A DNA stretch of 64,000 nt from Sanderia malayensis (Eukaryota; Cnidaria; Scyphozoa; Semaeostomeae; Pelagiidae): positions 2,728,001-2,792,000 of the forward strand of contig RQOL01000618.1 in NCBI GenBank assembly GCA_013076295.1, written 5' to 3'. Below are positions 1 to 10,036 of the stretch, piece by piece. The notes beneath the pieces were generated by a model. It saw nothing but the letters and a program-made list of their open reading frames with translations, did not search any database and had not been told where the DNA came from. The number at the start of each line of letters is the position of its first letter. Position 1 is the stretch's first letter. A program made the translations under genes and the position numbers.

Positions 1-421
1 CTTTTCCAACTTCACCACTCTTGTTCTTCGATATTCATTATGTTTCAGATAAATGAATCAGAACTTCACAATAAGATATTTCAGATTTTGTAATGTAATG
101 TCGGTCTGAAAAGTATTTCATTATCGTTATCACTATTTTTAATTTCGCGCCAAAACTGTACAAAATAAGACTAAGTCCCAGACCTCTAAATTATAAAAGA
201 GTTGTGAAAGCACCATTTTATGCCTCCAAAGCATTAAAATTTCAAATGTAATTTTCAAATTTATCTAATCCCCTGACATTATTTAATATATTTGGTTGTG
301 TGAAGTCTTGCTACATTACAAATGCGCATGTCTAATAATTTGAGGAATGATTTGCGAGAACTCTCGTCGTCGTCGTTTGCTTCGTTTCTATCATAAAAGA
401 AATTGAAGACATTACAGGCAT
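1..421. other. Intergenic, nothing recognised
   Basis: AT-rich sequence with no convincing exon, RNA gene or repeat on either strand. A short GTC-rich run near 366-376 is too small to call. Confidence 0.5.
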
Positions 422-893
422 TACCGTAAATCCTCGAATAAGCCCCCACGTTCGAATAAGCGTCCCCCTCTATTAAACCCCACCTAAAAAATCATTTTTG
501 CAAATAAGCCCCCTCCTCGAATAAGCACCCATGGGGTCTTATTCGAGGGAAGCATAAGTGCAGAATAATATCTTAATTCGAGAAAGCCCCCACAGGACAA
601 TAGCTATACAGTATCACTTCCTTTGACTCGAGACAAAAAAGCAAAAAGAAACGCGATTTTCGTGACAATAAACAAATTATAATTTTTGTTAAATCTTCAC
701 ACAGCACTTTGTGAAAAAAGTTTATTTATTAGATTGAAAAAACTATGTCGTCTTTTTTCTTTCAACCTTTGAGGAACAAGCAAAACTCTGAAATAAGCCC
801 CCCCTCGAATAAGCCCTGCCCTCGAATAAGCCCCCACCCAAAAATTCATTTTTGCAAATAAGCCACCGGGGGCTTATTCGAGGATTTACGGTA
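422..893. mobile_element. Non-autonomous inverted-repeat element (TACCGTA family)
   Basis: The ends are perfect 22-bp inverted repeats, TACCGTAAATCCTCGAATAA plus GC at 422-443 and its complement at 872-893. The interior has several CGAATAAGCCCCC blocks in both orientations (423-540 and 780-885) and no coding sequence. A terminal TA at each end suits TA-targeting elements of the Tc1/mariner kind, but the superfamily is an inference. A shorter relative lies at 39611-39891. Confidence 0.75.
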
Positions 894-1219
894 TTCTATG
901 GCTGGGCCCTGCAGATATTCCGACAACAAACGACGTATACTGCTGCACGACAATTGTTCTCGGTCTCGGTCGTAAATCACGGAAATATTAATTCTCGTCA
1001 ATCTTCCTCTGGCCTTTGATATCTAGCAACAACCAACGGAAAAGGGTCTTATAATATTACACGAAAAACTTGGACTTGAGTACGCCAGTTTTTTGGCGTG
1101 CGTGGAAACGAGGTTTGGGTGATTCCGTATCCGTACCGTATATGAATTTCTCCCAATTTCTGAAATCTGAATTTGTTGTGGAAAGATGGAGGAATGTATC
1201 ATAAAAGAAATGAAGTAAT
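894..1219. other. Intergenic, nothing recognised
   Basis: Sequence between the TACCGTA element and the helicase remnant. I see no coding signal with conserved residues. An upstream part of the helicase remnant may extend here but cannot be recognised. Confidence 0.4.
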
Positions 1220-2220
1220 TGTTTTTAGCAATGTTTTAAACGAACAAGATACATTTGTTTGTGCACCAACAGGTTCGGAAAAGACCCTATGCTTTGTTTT
1301 TTTGTCAGAAGCTTCACATTTGATAGACATACTTGAGATTTAAGACAACAACAACGGGCCTAATTCTTGCTCTTATATCACTTTAGTTCTTTCTCCATTA
1401 TCCGGCTTAATAGTGGAGCAAACAAAGAGATTGAAAGACTATGGCGTCCATGCAACGTTTGTGGGAATGACAAAATGATTCTCAAATTATACGACAAATG
1501 AAAAAGGTTCCTTTGAAGGTTGTGTTAATCACTACGCCCGAGGCAGGGCTGCCTTGCCTTGGAGTGGAGTCAACGTGGCGAACGCGAAAACTGTTTTGCT
1601 CAAAACCCGGACTGCAGAGTATGGCAATTTTCGACGAGATCTCCGGTGTGCACGAACAAAATTCCTGGTGTGCCGGTGTGCACCACCAAAAATTTCGATG
1701 TGCTGGTGCGCACAGAAAAAATTTCCTTTTCTGAAGGAGCAGGGTGCATTCCATGCACTTAGGCCCGAAGATCTTCGGCGTGTTCTCAAGGCTCAAGTCG
1801 GCGTGCCGGCGTACATACTAATAAAAATTTTGCTCGGCGTACCCAAAATAATAATAATACATACAAAATATACGATTTCTGGCGTACACATACGAAAGTA
1901 CAGCGTAACTTCGGCGTGCGTTCTACGTGAAATCTTTCTTGTTTGGGCCTGGACTAATAATGATTTTGAAAAGCATTATTTTAATGAACAATTAACGACT
2001 ATTTTATCTTCTAAACAATCACTGGGATAAATTGTACGGGGCCACGCCCTGTTCCACCCAGATAACTTGCCACACCCTAATTTGCCTGGTGTGCAGTTGC
2101 TTTTGGGGAAAAATATCTCCGGTGTGCACATGCCATACTCTGCAGTCTGGCTCAAAACCATATCAAAATAAAATTGAAACATTTGCTGTTGATGAAGCAC
2201 ATTGTATTTGATATTGGTAA
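1220..2220 (+). pseudogene. RecQ-like (SF2) DNA helicase remnant, interrupted by an element
   Basis: Three helicase motifs appear in order. Motif I reads FVCAPTGSEKTLCF near 1249-1300; the Walker A lysine is kept but the second glycine is changed to glutamate. Motif Ia reads LSPLSGLIVEQTKRLKDYG near 1387-1445. A TTPEA stretch near 1530-1544 is followed by the DEAH box in FAVDEAHCI near 2182-2208. The copy is dead: in-frame stops after motif I and just after DEAHC, a frame change near 1475 and a 542-bp insertion at 1608-2149. With the insertion and one copy of its flanking direct repeat removed, TTPEA to DEAHCI reads in one frame. The RecQ assignment rests on the FAVDEAHC box and motif Ia; other SF2 helicases are less likely. 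Confidence 0.75.
1608..2149. mobile_element. Inverted-repeat element inserted in the helicase remnant
   Basis: The terminal inverted repeats are 19 bp (CRGACTGCAGAGTATGGCA, one mismatch) at 1608-1626 and 2131-2149. They are flanked by a 10-bp direct repeat GCTCAAAACC at 1598-1607 and 2150-2159, which looks like a target-site duplication. The interior repeats GGTGTGCAC several times and has no recognisable transposase, so it is non-autonomous. The superfamily is undecided because a 10-bp duplication is unusual. Confidence 0.8.
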
Positions 2221-2852
2221 GTTTTTCTTAATATATCATTTACATATAACAATTACTTAATAACTATAATACCTAAATGAACTAGAAATCTGAAAAATAC
2301 TTGATGGTATACTTAGGAAATATATACTCAGAAAATATCCTCTTATTCTTATAACTAATAACTTATTTTATGCTGCCATATCTGATTCTTTAAGTAATTT
2401 TGTGAGTTCTTGCTTCTTGGTTAAGTGTTGCATCTTTTTTAATGCTTGCTTCCATATCTTCTTTTTTAATCCAAGAATTACTCGATAGCTTCTTCAGAAT
2501 GACTCGATAGCTCTTCAGAGTTTTTTTCAAGTGTCCTGTTAACCATTAATGAAAAAAATTTCAAAAACCTTTTGTTTAATGTTTGTCTACAAATGAAAGG
2601 AGTGAAAATTTCCACAGGTTGTAAATACGCATTCTATTTTATTTCTCAAATCAAGTTATTGTTCAGAAGCAAAAATCATGAAAAACTCAATTTGATTAAA
2701 ACTGGCTGAAACTCGGTGAGAAGTACAATTTTGGGGCGCTGAATTCGAATATCAATTTTATTTTTTGAAATTTGATGTTTTGGGGGCAAAAATGGGGGTA
2801 AAAGGGGGGCAATATGCAATTTTTGAAACTTGTCAAATTTGAATCTTTGAAA
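2221..2852. other. Intergenic, nothing recognised
   Basis: AT-rich sequence downstream of the helicase remnant. A GT splice-donor-like site lies directly after the DEAH region (near 2217), but no downstream helicase exon was found. Confidence 0.4.
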
Positions 2853-3130
2853 TTCACTGTATTTACGTGTTTTCACCAAAGGGCATTATGGTAATGCACC
2901 AATACATTTGTCTTCAGTTGTACACACTTTTATACACTTGCAATTCACTGTATTTACGTGTTTTCACCGAGATGCACACTGATAATGCACTAATACACTT
3001 GTCTTCACTTGTACACACGCTTATACACTTGCTATTCACTGTATTTACGAGATTTTTTTACCCAAATGCACTCTGATAATGCACTAATACATATGTTATA
3101 CATATGTTATACATGTGTTATACATGTGTT
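2853..3130. repeat. Minisatellite, about 90-bp unit, 2.6 copies
   Basis: Units begin TTCACTGTATTTACG at 2853, 2943 and 3035 and share the ATGCACTAATACA and GTACACAC blocks. The third unit breaks off into a short TTATACATGTG-like array at about 3091-3130. No coding potential is apparent. Confidence 0.8.
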
Positions 3131-3422
3131 ACACACTATATATACATTGTAGGGACACACATACTACCCCTTGTCTTATAATTGTATTTCGGGACCTATA
3201 GTTTACATACATGAAGTCTTTGCCCTTCCAGTCGTTGTGTGTTACTGTTTTGGGTGGTTTTGGATTGTTCCAGGTTTTAGTATGTACTTCTTCTGGGAAG
3301 CCAAAGAGGGCCTTGGGGGGGGGGAGCAGGAGGAATTTTTCTAATTTTTAAAACGTTCTGATTCTGAATTTGATAGTTGAGTTGAGGCTTTATAAGTTCA
3401 TAATTCCAATATATGAATTGCG
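3131..3422. other. 5' flank of ZRANB2
   Basis: Non-coding sequence up to the first ZRANB2 codon, with a G-run near 3317-3328. No TATA-like box stands out; the promoter is probably here by position only. Confidence 0.4.
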
Positions 3423-5390
3423 ATGTCAGGGAAGATGAAAATATCTGATGGTGATTGGATCTGTGGGAAGGAAAGGTATTCTTAGATATTAATGATGTTC
3501 ATTTTAATTAAAGAACTGATGTCTTCTTATGAATTTGACGTCTATTGTCCTTGGCGCCTTCGCTGAATGTTGGCCTAGCAGGGAACATGCTAGGCCAATC
3601 TTCATGCATTATACTACATTTTCAAAATAGCAAACAAACCAAGCAATATTTATTTGTTAAGTTAACACAGTCTGGCGCTTCTGACGGTTTACTGGTGATG
3701 TGAGTTTGCCGATTGCGTCTACGGAGTGGTATTTTATTTTGGAACGAATTTCCTGCTGGACATTATATATTTGTATATTACGCACGCAAACCAAATGAAT
3801 TTATCAACGTATGATTGTGATAGTTTGATTATTGCGTTTTTCGAGCTGGGAACATGTGTCTTCAATTATACCCCTCAAACCGATTTACTCTCCCAATACA
3901 TAACTAAAGTGTATTGTTGCAATTAATTCAATCGCTTTATAGCTGTGGTAACCTGAATTTTGCCAGACGAACCAGCTGCAATAAATGTGGTACAGGTTAG
4001 TGTGATTATAGCAATGACTTCTACCACAATTTTCCACGAACCAAAACCTTATTTGGTTTTGACAGTACCATACCCAATTATAATAATTTATAATTACCTA
4101 TATTTCTAAACAATAGCTAAGAATAATTTTTTGCAAATGATCAAACAATCTGGCTCAGAGATTGGGAAAAATATTGCAGCGAAGAGCAAAGGACTATTCA
4201 GTGCAGATGATTGGCAGTGCAGCAAGTAATTTTTCATAATTTTCATTTTATTTTCAATATAGTTCTTTGTTGACAATTTTCTATTATTTTATTACCTTTT
4301 TTATTTTGAAGATGTGGAAATATCAACTGGGCAAGACGAACAACCTGTAATGTTTGCAATGCACCTAAACTGAAAGCTAAAGAAAATAGAACAGGTATAA
4401 GTTGGCAAGTATTTGACTTATGGGTTGCTTTATGAAGATGCCAGTTTGCTAAATTCTGGATATGTATCATTGGATTAATGGTCGTTTTTGATATGTAGTT
4501 TTTTCCTCAGGGCTTGGAGGTGGATATATGGAACGTGATAATGTGGATTATGTTGAAAGAGAGGACTCAGATAGTGAATTTGATGAGGTTATTATTAATT
4601 ACCCAAAACTTCATCAAGTTTTTAATATATATGAGAAAGTAGAGTTTATTGTTTTTTCCCTTCAGTTTGGACGAAAAAAGAAAAAATACAGAGGTCAAGA
4701 AATGATGACCAATAGCAAGGTAATTTACGTTAAAATGAATTTCAAAAGTTCATTTTTTGCATTTGTTATTGTATGATGTTGTTCAATTTTTTTTATATTG
4801 ATAAAGCATAAGGAAAAAGAAGTAAATAAAGAAGAGGATAATGATAATGATGATAATGATGATGATGATGGTGATGATGATGAGAGCTTTGATGCATCAA
4901 AGTATGATTTAAGTGCATCTGATGTAAGTTCATTGTTTTATAGTGCAACATACTATCTAGTTGCAGTACTTTCAAACAACTTATGTAAAAGGGATTGTTT
5001 TATTTGTTGTAGGATGAAGATGGTGATTCCCTTAACCGAAAAAGGTACATATTACTTCAATATATAGGAAATTAATATACTCTAAGATTTTGATTACTTA
5101 TCTCATATCTCATTGGTGACATTTGGAATGCTTTTTCTCTCTGTCAGAAGTTACTCTTCATCGAGTTCTTCATCAAATTCATCGAGTTCGTCAAGTTCAT
5201 CATCAAAACCACGGTTCGATTACATCTTATTGCTTATGACAACTGGATTATTTTTTTATTGTGCCATACAAATACACGAAACATGATTTAATTATTTGCC
5301 TTTTATAATTATTTTAGGCCCTCTCCGTCAGACAGTTCGAAATCAGGCTCACGCTCAAGATCCAGATCACCAAAGCGTAGTAGAAGATAA
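3423..5390 (+). CDS. ZRANB2: Zinc finger Ran-binding domain protein 2 (splicing regulator)
   Basis: Ten exons give 238 residues: 3423-3475, 3943-3995, 4117-4225, 4312-4394, 4511-4587, 4666-4719, 4807-4923, 5013-5044, 5148-5213, 5318-5390; all junctions are GT-AG and phases agree. Two RanBP2-type zinc fingers are visible: Cys14, 19, 30, 33 (DWIC...NFARRTSCNKC) and Cys70, 73, 84, 87 (DWQC...NWARRTTCNVC). After them come the family signature RDNVDYVERED, then FGRKKKKYRG, an acidic Asp/Glu stretch (exon 7, a GAT-rich run) and a short Ser/Arg tail. The family is nuclear; its fingers bind GGU-containing single-stranded RNA and the RS tail contacts spliceosome proteins to shift splice-site choice. 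The RS domain is much shorter than in vertebrates. It converges with the isomerase gene. A likely poly(A) signal is at about 5781. Confidence 0.95.
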
Positions 5391-6301
5391 TATGCGGAAT
5401 GGAATGGACTTGCTGACTGGTGGTGTAAGAACCTTGGGGGGGGCTGAAACAGCTGGGCAATAGATTTAATCACCCCTCCACTAATGGAGTATTGGATTCA
5501 GAATTCAACATTCAGCCAGACTGTGTTCTAGTTTTTTTAAAAAGACAGCTTTTTTGGCCCAATCTTTTTTGGCTTTCATTATCGTGGAAATTTTTAGTCA
5601 ATTTTTAGAAAATATTGAATTTATGACTTTTTTATTGCAGGTGTTTTTACTGTGAGAGTTATTGAAAGAAAGGGAATCTTTTCCACATAGCTTTAGTTAT
5701 ATGCTTCAACAAAAGAACTTGTTTTGAGAATGTACTATTGTTCAGGATTTTTAAAGTTGAGGTTTGTTATTCATTAACTAAAATAAATGCATGTTTTACC
5801 TTTGTGCATCATGACCCATCTTTTTTCTCAATTTGCTGATATTTTTTGGCACTTTCTCCTTTTTGTTGGCTTATATTTAAAAATATCACCAAATGACACG
5901 AAAAAAATCCACTAATTTGTTGAAAATATGCTACACTGTCACAGAAATGGGTTAAACAGCATCTTCCACAAATTGTCTCATGATCACTTTGATCAAGGGC
6001 AAAGATGTTGCAGTGGTTAGGTTGCCCAACTCTTTGTCAGAGTATAACTCATAAACCAATACCTTACAAAGATAGTAAACTTATTTGCCAATCAATGTAT
6101 TGATCAATACCATAAAAAGAGAATTAACTAGATCTGAAGTTCAGAGGCATACCTGAACTAAATGATTTATATATATTTGGGCTACATATGAACATACCCT
6201 TAGAGGTTCAATTTAAAAGTTTTACAATTAAACAGTTTACAATGAAACAATAGTGTTCAGTTTGATTAGACATTTACTTGGCTATGTCAAATTAAGAAGA
6301 G
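5391..6301. other. Shared 3' flank of ZRANB2 and HYI
   Basis: Region between two converging stop codons. It should hold both 3' untranslated regions. An AATAAA at about 5781 on the plus strand suits ZRANB2. No other coding sequence or repeat was seen. Confidence 0.5.
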
Positions 6302-8768
6302 TTATGTTCTAAGAACATGCATTGTCATATCATCATTTCTTTGAAGATAAGAGGCAATCCAACCAAATCCTTTAGAATCTATAAATGTGAATGTTAAACT
6401 TTACTTACTAACTTTGTAATATGAAACAGTAGTATATATATAGGCTTAAGGCCTTCTACTGTTTATCATTGTAGATGTGAATAAATATGCCATGTGGCAT
6501 CAATTTACCTTTGGGAATATATTCACAACCAATCCATCCATCATATCCAATTCTTAATAAATGATTGAAAATGAAATTATAATTTAGTTCACCATTCTTA
6601 TCTGGCTCATTTCTATCTGGAACCTGACTTATCTGAATATGACCTGCAAACATGGAATAAATACTATATTATCAAGGGTGTGTTCCTTCATTGTCACCTT
6701 TGCTTATGTCAGAAGATACAGTATTTGGCTTGCTTTCTTACCCAACAGTGGCAATGTATTACTTAGTGTATTTGTGATATTGCCAGAAGTCATTTGATGA
6801 TGGTACAAGTCCTTCAAACATATAAACAGTTTTCATCATAGTAATGAAGATAACTCTATTCTTATACTCTATTTTTAAACAAGACATCTTAGCACAAAGT
6901 TCACAAGACCAACTTACCAGAAGTAATTTTATATTTGGACAATCCAGTTCTTTCAGAATTTCTACGGCTAAAAATAGAAAGAATCAATGCTCAATGAAAT
7001 ATGAAGTGTAAATTAATAGCAACTGCTAAAACCTATGGCCTGGGATACTATACTGCAGCCCTCCTTTATACATGTGATTTCACTACAGTTGACCTACCAT
7101 AGTTCACAATGATCTATCATTAATCTTTAAAATTGCTTTGAAAAGCTTTAGTATTTATTATGTTTCGCTATGTTTCCGATTTTCAAAGCAATTTTGAAGT
7201 TCTGTACCGATCAAAGACTATTAATCTTTATTACACGTCTTTCTGCCTATACCCTACTACCATCTATCTTTTTTATACCACAGCCAACTGCATATATCTC
7301 CCACTAACCATCTTTATTGTTCAATACAACCCACTTTTGTCAAACTTGATTCACTAATCATAATAAATTTACAAACTTACCTTGATTTGTGTGGGTTAGA
7401 AAATAATTTGGTATATTGGAAATAGGTTCAATCAGTATTATTATATTATCCTGTAAATGATAGAATATTTTGATTAAATTATAAATAAAATAACCTGAAG
7501 AATTGATAGGAGGGAGGACATTTCAAGTTACCATTTCAAGTCTTTTGGAAGCATATCTGAGGTTGTGTATGTATGTTTGTTTCCATAATTGCATTGTACT
7601 TTCTTCTATAGCTTCTCCTTCTGGATAAACACCAGCCAGAATATGAAGGCTGTAATGATAAATGCTTGCTTGTTAATTGTAATTCTTTCCATTACACTTT
7701 TCTTTTTTAACTTTATTTTCTGTGCCGAAGCACCCTGTGTAAATTATGCCTGTTACAGTAGAGATTTGTTGAATATCATGAAGGGTAGGGTAATAGTAGA
7801 TGGAAGGGACAGTCATGGGCAACACAAGTAATGTTCATTAATAGAAATCTTTCTGGCAAATTTGACAATAAAAAAGACCTGATATGTGGGTCTAACATTA
7901 CATGAATGGTTAAAAAGAGACTACATATTATTGATCAAGCTTGTTTTCAAAATAGAGATAAAATCTATGTGGGAATTGGGAAAGCCTCATAATAATATTT
8001 TGTGGTCAATTGGCATTGTTTTTCTAACAGTTATTTGCATTTATTGATTCTTCATTCAACCATTGTCACAAATGCCATATATTTTGTAAATCAAAATATT
8101 TATAGTTGAAGAGGATACAAGGTCATACTTTATTTTGTTTCGGTTACAATCAATAACAAGTTGATAAATAAGAGCCTTAAAAATATTTAAAATTTACCAT
8201 TTCGATTTCAATGCAAGACAGTATTGAATAGAAAGCTCTAGACATTGTTTAAATTCTTCCCGTCTGTTAGGCACTGCAGCTAAGCCTTTCGTACAACCTC
8301 AAATAAAATATGGGGAGAATTATTTGACGGGTTTCCGGAAAAGAAATCGCAAAAGAGCCTTCAAATTAAATCTGCCAACCTCTGAAAGATGTGATAAGAA
8401 TTTGCTCTACATTCGCATCTCTTTTTGCCTGAACGAGTTGGTCTATTGCATAGGAATATGGATCAGCACATTCTACTCCAAGAAAACCTAGAAACAATTA
8501 AATAATTCATGGCGGGCATTGTGAACAACTTCGGATCAGACTCATAGCTGCAAATGTAACGAAACTCGGACGAACATTATGAACGAAGCAAAACGTTTTA
8601 AATGCTTCAAAGAACAAAAGAGAGGTGAAAGAGATTGATATGCTAAACGATGAATTTACCAGCCTTTTTAGCTTCAATATATCTATTTGGTAATCGTTGT
8701 ACATCTTGAAAAAGAAAAGATAGATTTGCAGCAAATTTTAGCTGCATCAAGCCTCCATTTGCAGTCAT
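6302..8768 (-). CDS. HYI: Hydroxypyruvate isomerase
   Basis: Nine exons (minus strand): 8660-8768, 8380-8487, 8198-8297, 7532-7649, 7381-7450, 6918-6967, 6742-6811, 6509-6643, 6302-6378. They give 278 residues, the usual length for the family (human is 277). The enzyme is a cytosolic TIM barrel of the xylose isomerase/AP-endonuclease-2 type that interconverts hydroxypyruvate and tartronate semialdehyde. Conserved blocks follow in order: [36 protein letters not shown] (Glu153), LLLDLYHHQ (Asp186, His189), [14 protein letters not shown] (Gln212) and GCEYIPKDSKGFGW (Glu249). These supply the expected metal and catalytic residues. The start is the first ATG in the open frame of exon 1; the frame stays open upstream but without an ATG. 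The donor after exon 2 (GTTGGC) is weak but keeps the phase. Confidence 0.95.
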
Positions 8769-9773
8769 TTTTATTGTTGTGGTTGCTGTTGTACCATACT
8801 CATAAATCTCCTCTTGCTTTGCTTTGTTTTGTGGGACAATTGTGGACAATGAACTCGGCTCATTTCTATGGAGACTTTTCTATTTCTAATTAACTCAGTG
8901 ACTAATGAGTGCGACAGCTGAGTAGGTACTAACTCCCCAGTGTCACAATTTGTTGGAGGATAAAATAGAAAATGTTTTACTCCATAATAGCTTTTTCTGC
9001 AAATTTGAGTAATTTTATTGTGGTGTCCACATCAGCAAAAACTGCCTCAGTTAATAATATTATTATGTACCCTTGAAATAAATCCTTTGATATCAAAGTT
9101 TCCAGACCTCAAATTTCAATTGCATGAAAAAAACAATTAAAATTCCTTTATTGTCCGCCTGTTGACTATATGTTTTTCGTGCGTGTTCAGGCAAACGTCG
9201 CAAGATCTGTGAGAAAATGTCTTTACTTCATTGTTTGCTAATCCATATCAAAATCCATAGAAATAGTTAAGACATTCCTTTGGTTGCTATTTAAGTAAAC
9301 ATGAAAAGGCGAATTGTTTTATAGCTTAACTTTGCAGCAATTTAGAAGTGGAAATGGAGAGTTGAAGTGTTGGAAATTAAATTCCCCAGTGTGATTTGCT
9401 TGGCGATAATTGTGTAGTCATGGTGTTCTGAAATAATAAGGAGAGATTGAAAACGTGCTTTCAATTTGTCTTTGTTTGCGATTGAAAGATAAACTCTCAG
9501 TGGTCCACTAGACGTCTCAAACGAAAAAACTGCAGTTGCTTTTCTAAAAGAGCATTTCAGAACTATCTTTCAGACAAGAAGTCCCACTGGATTGTCACTT
9601 TGATTAGACGCTGATACCAGACAGAAGGAGACAAGGTGGACAAAACGAACGTTTGGGTGAGCTATTGCGTTTTATATACAGGTCTTGGCGTTGTTCGTTA
9701 ATCAACTTCAGTGTTTTCGAAGTAATCTGTAAAATGCCACTCCTTAATTATACACAAGGCAAGGTCTGAATTA
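8769..9773. other. Divergent intergenic region between HYI and the first acidic repeat gene
   Basis: About 1 kb separating two divergent genes, so it should contain both promoters. No exon-like or repeated sequence was found. Confidence 0.4.
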
Positions 9774-9781
9774 TATATAAA
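9774..9781 (+). promoter_or_regulatory. Putative TATA box, first acidic repeat gene
   Basis: TATATAAA followed by C lies 263 bp before the proposed ATG at 10037. A GTGAGT donor-like site at about 9893 and a polypyrimidine acceptor ending at 10035 suggest a 5' untranslated exon and a short intron between it and the ATG. The same TATATAAAC string precedes the giant paralogue at 14263. Unproven. Confidence 0.4.
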
Positions 9782-10036
9782 CAAATTCAGTTTCTTAGGA
9801 CAGTAACGCAATTGAATTGGACTGCATTTCTTGCTTTCCTTTGTTGTATAATTATCGATAAATACTTTCTTTCTTCAAGTTCTCAATAATTCTGTGAGTT
9901 TGCGATGGACTTTTATGTTATTTTGCCACAGAAAACCCAATAACTTGCTTAATTGTTTAATTAATTCATGCTTGATTGCAAATTTTGGGAAACGCGGATT
10001 CACAACAATTTTATAAATGCAATAAACTTTTTTAGA

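Noticed and set aside
1554..2030. 158-codon open frame
   Set aside because: It crosses the border between helicase remnant and inserted element and has no conserved content.
8643..8849. Upstream start for HYI at 8849
   Set aside because: The codon there is TTG; the first ATG in the frame is 8768 and gives the usual family length.
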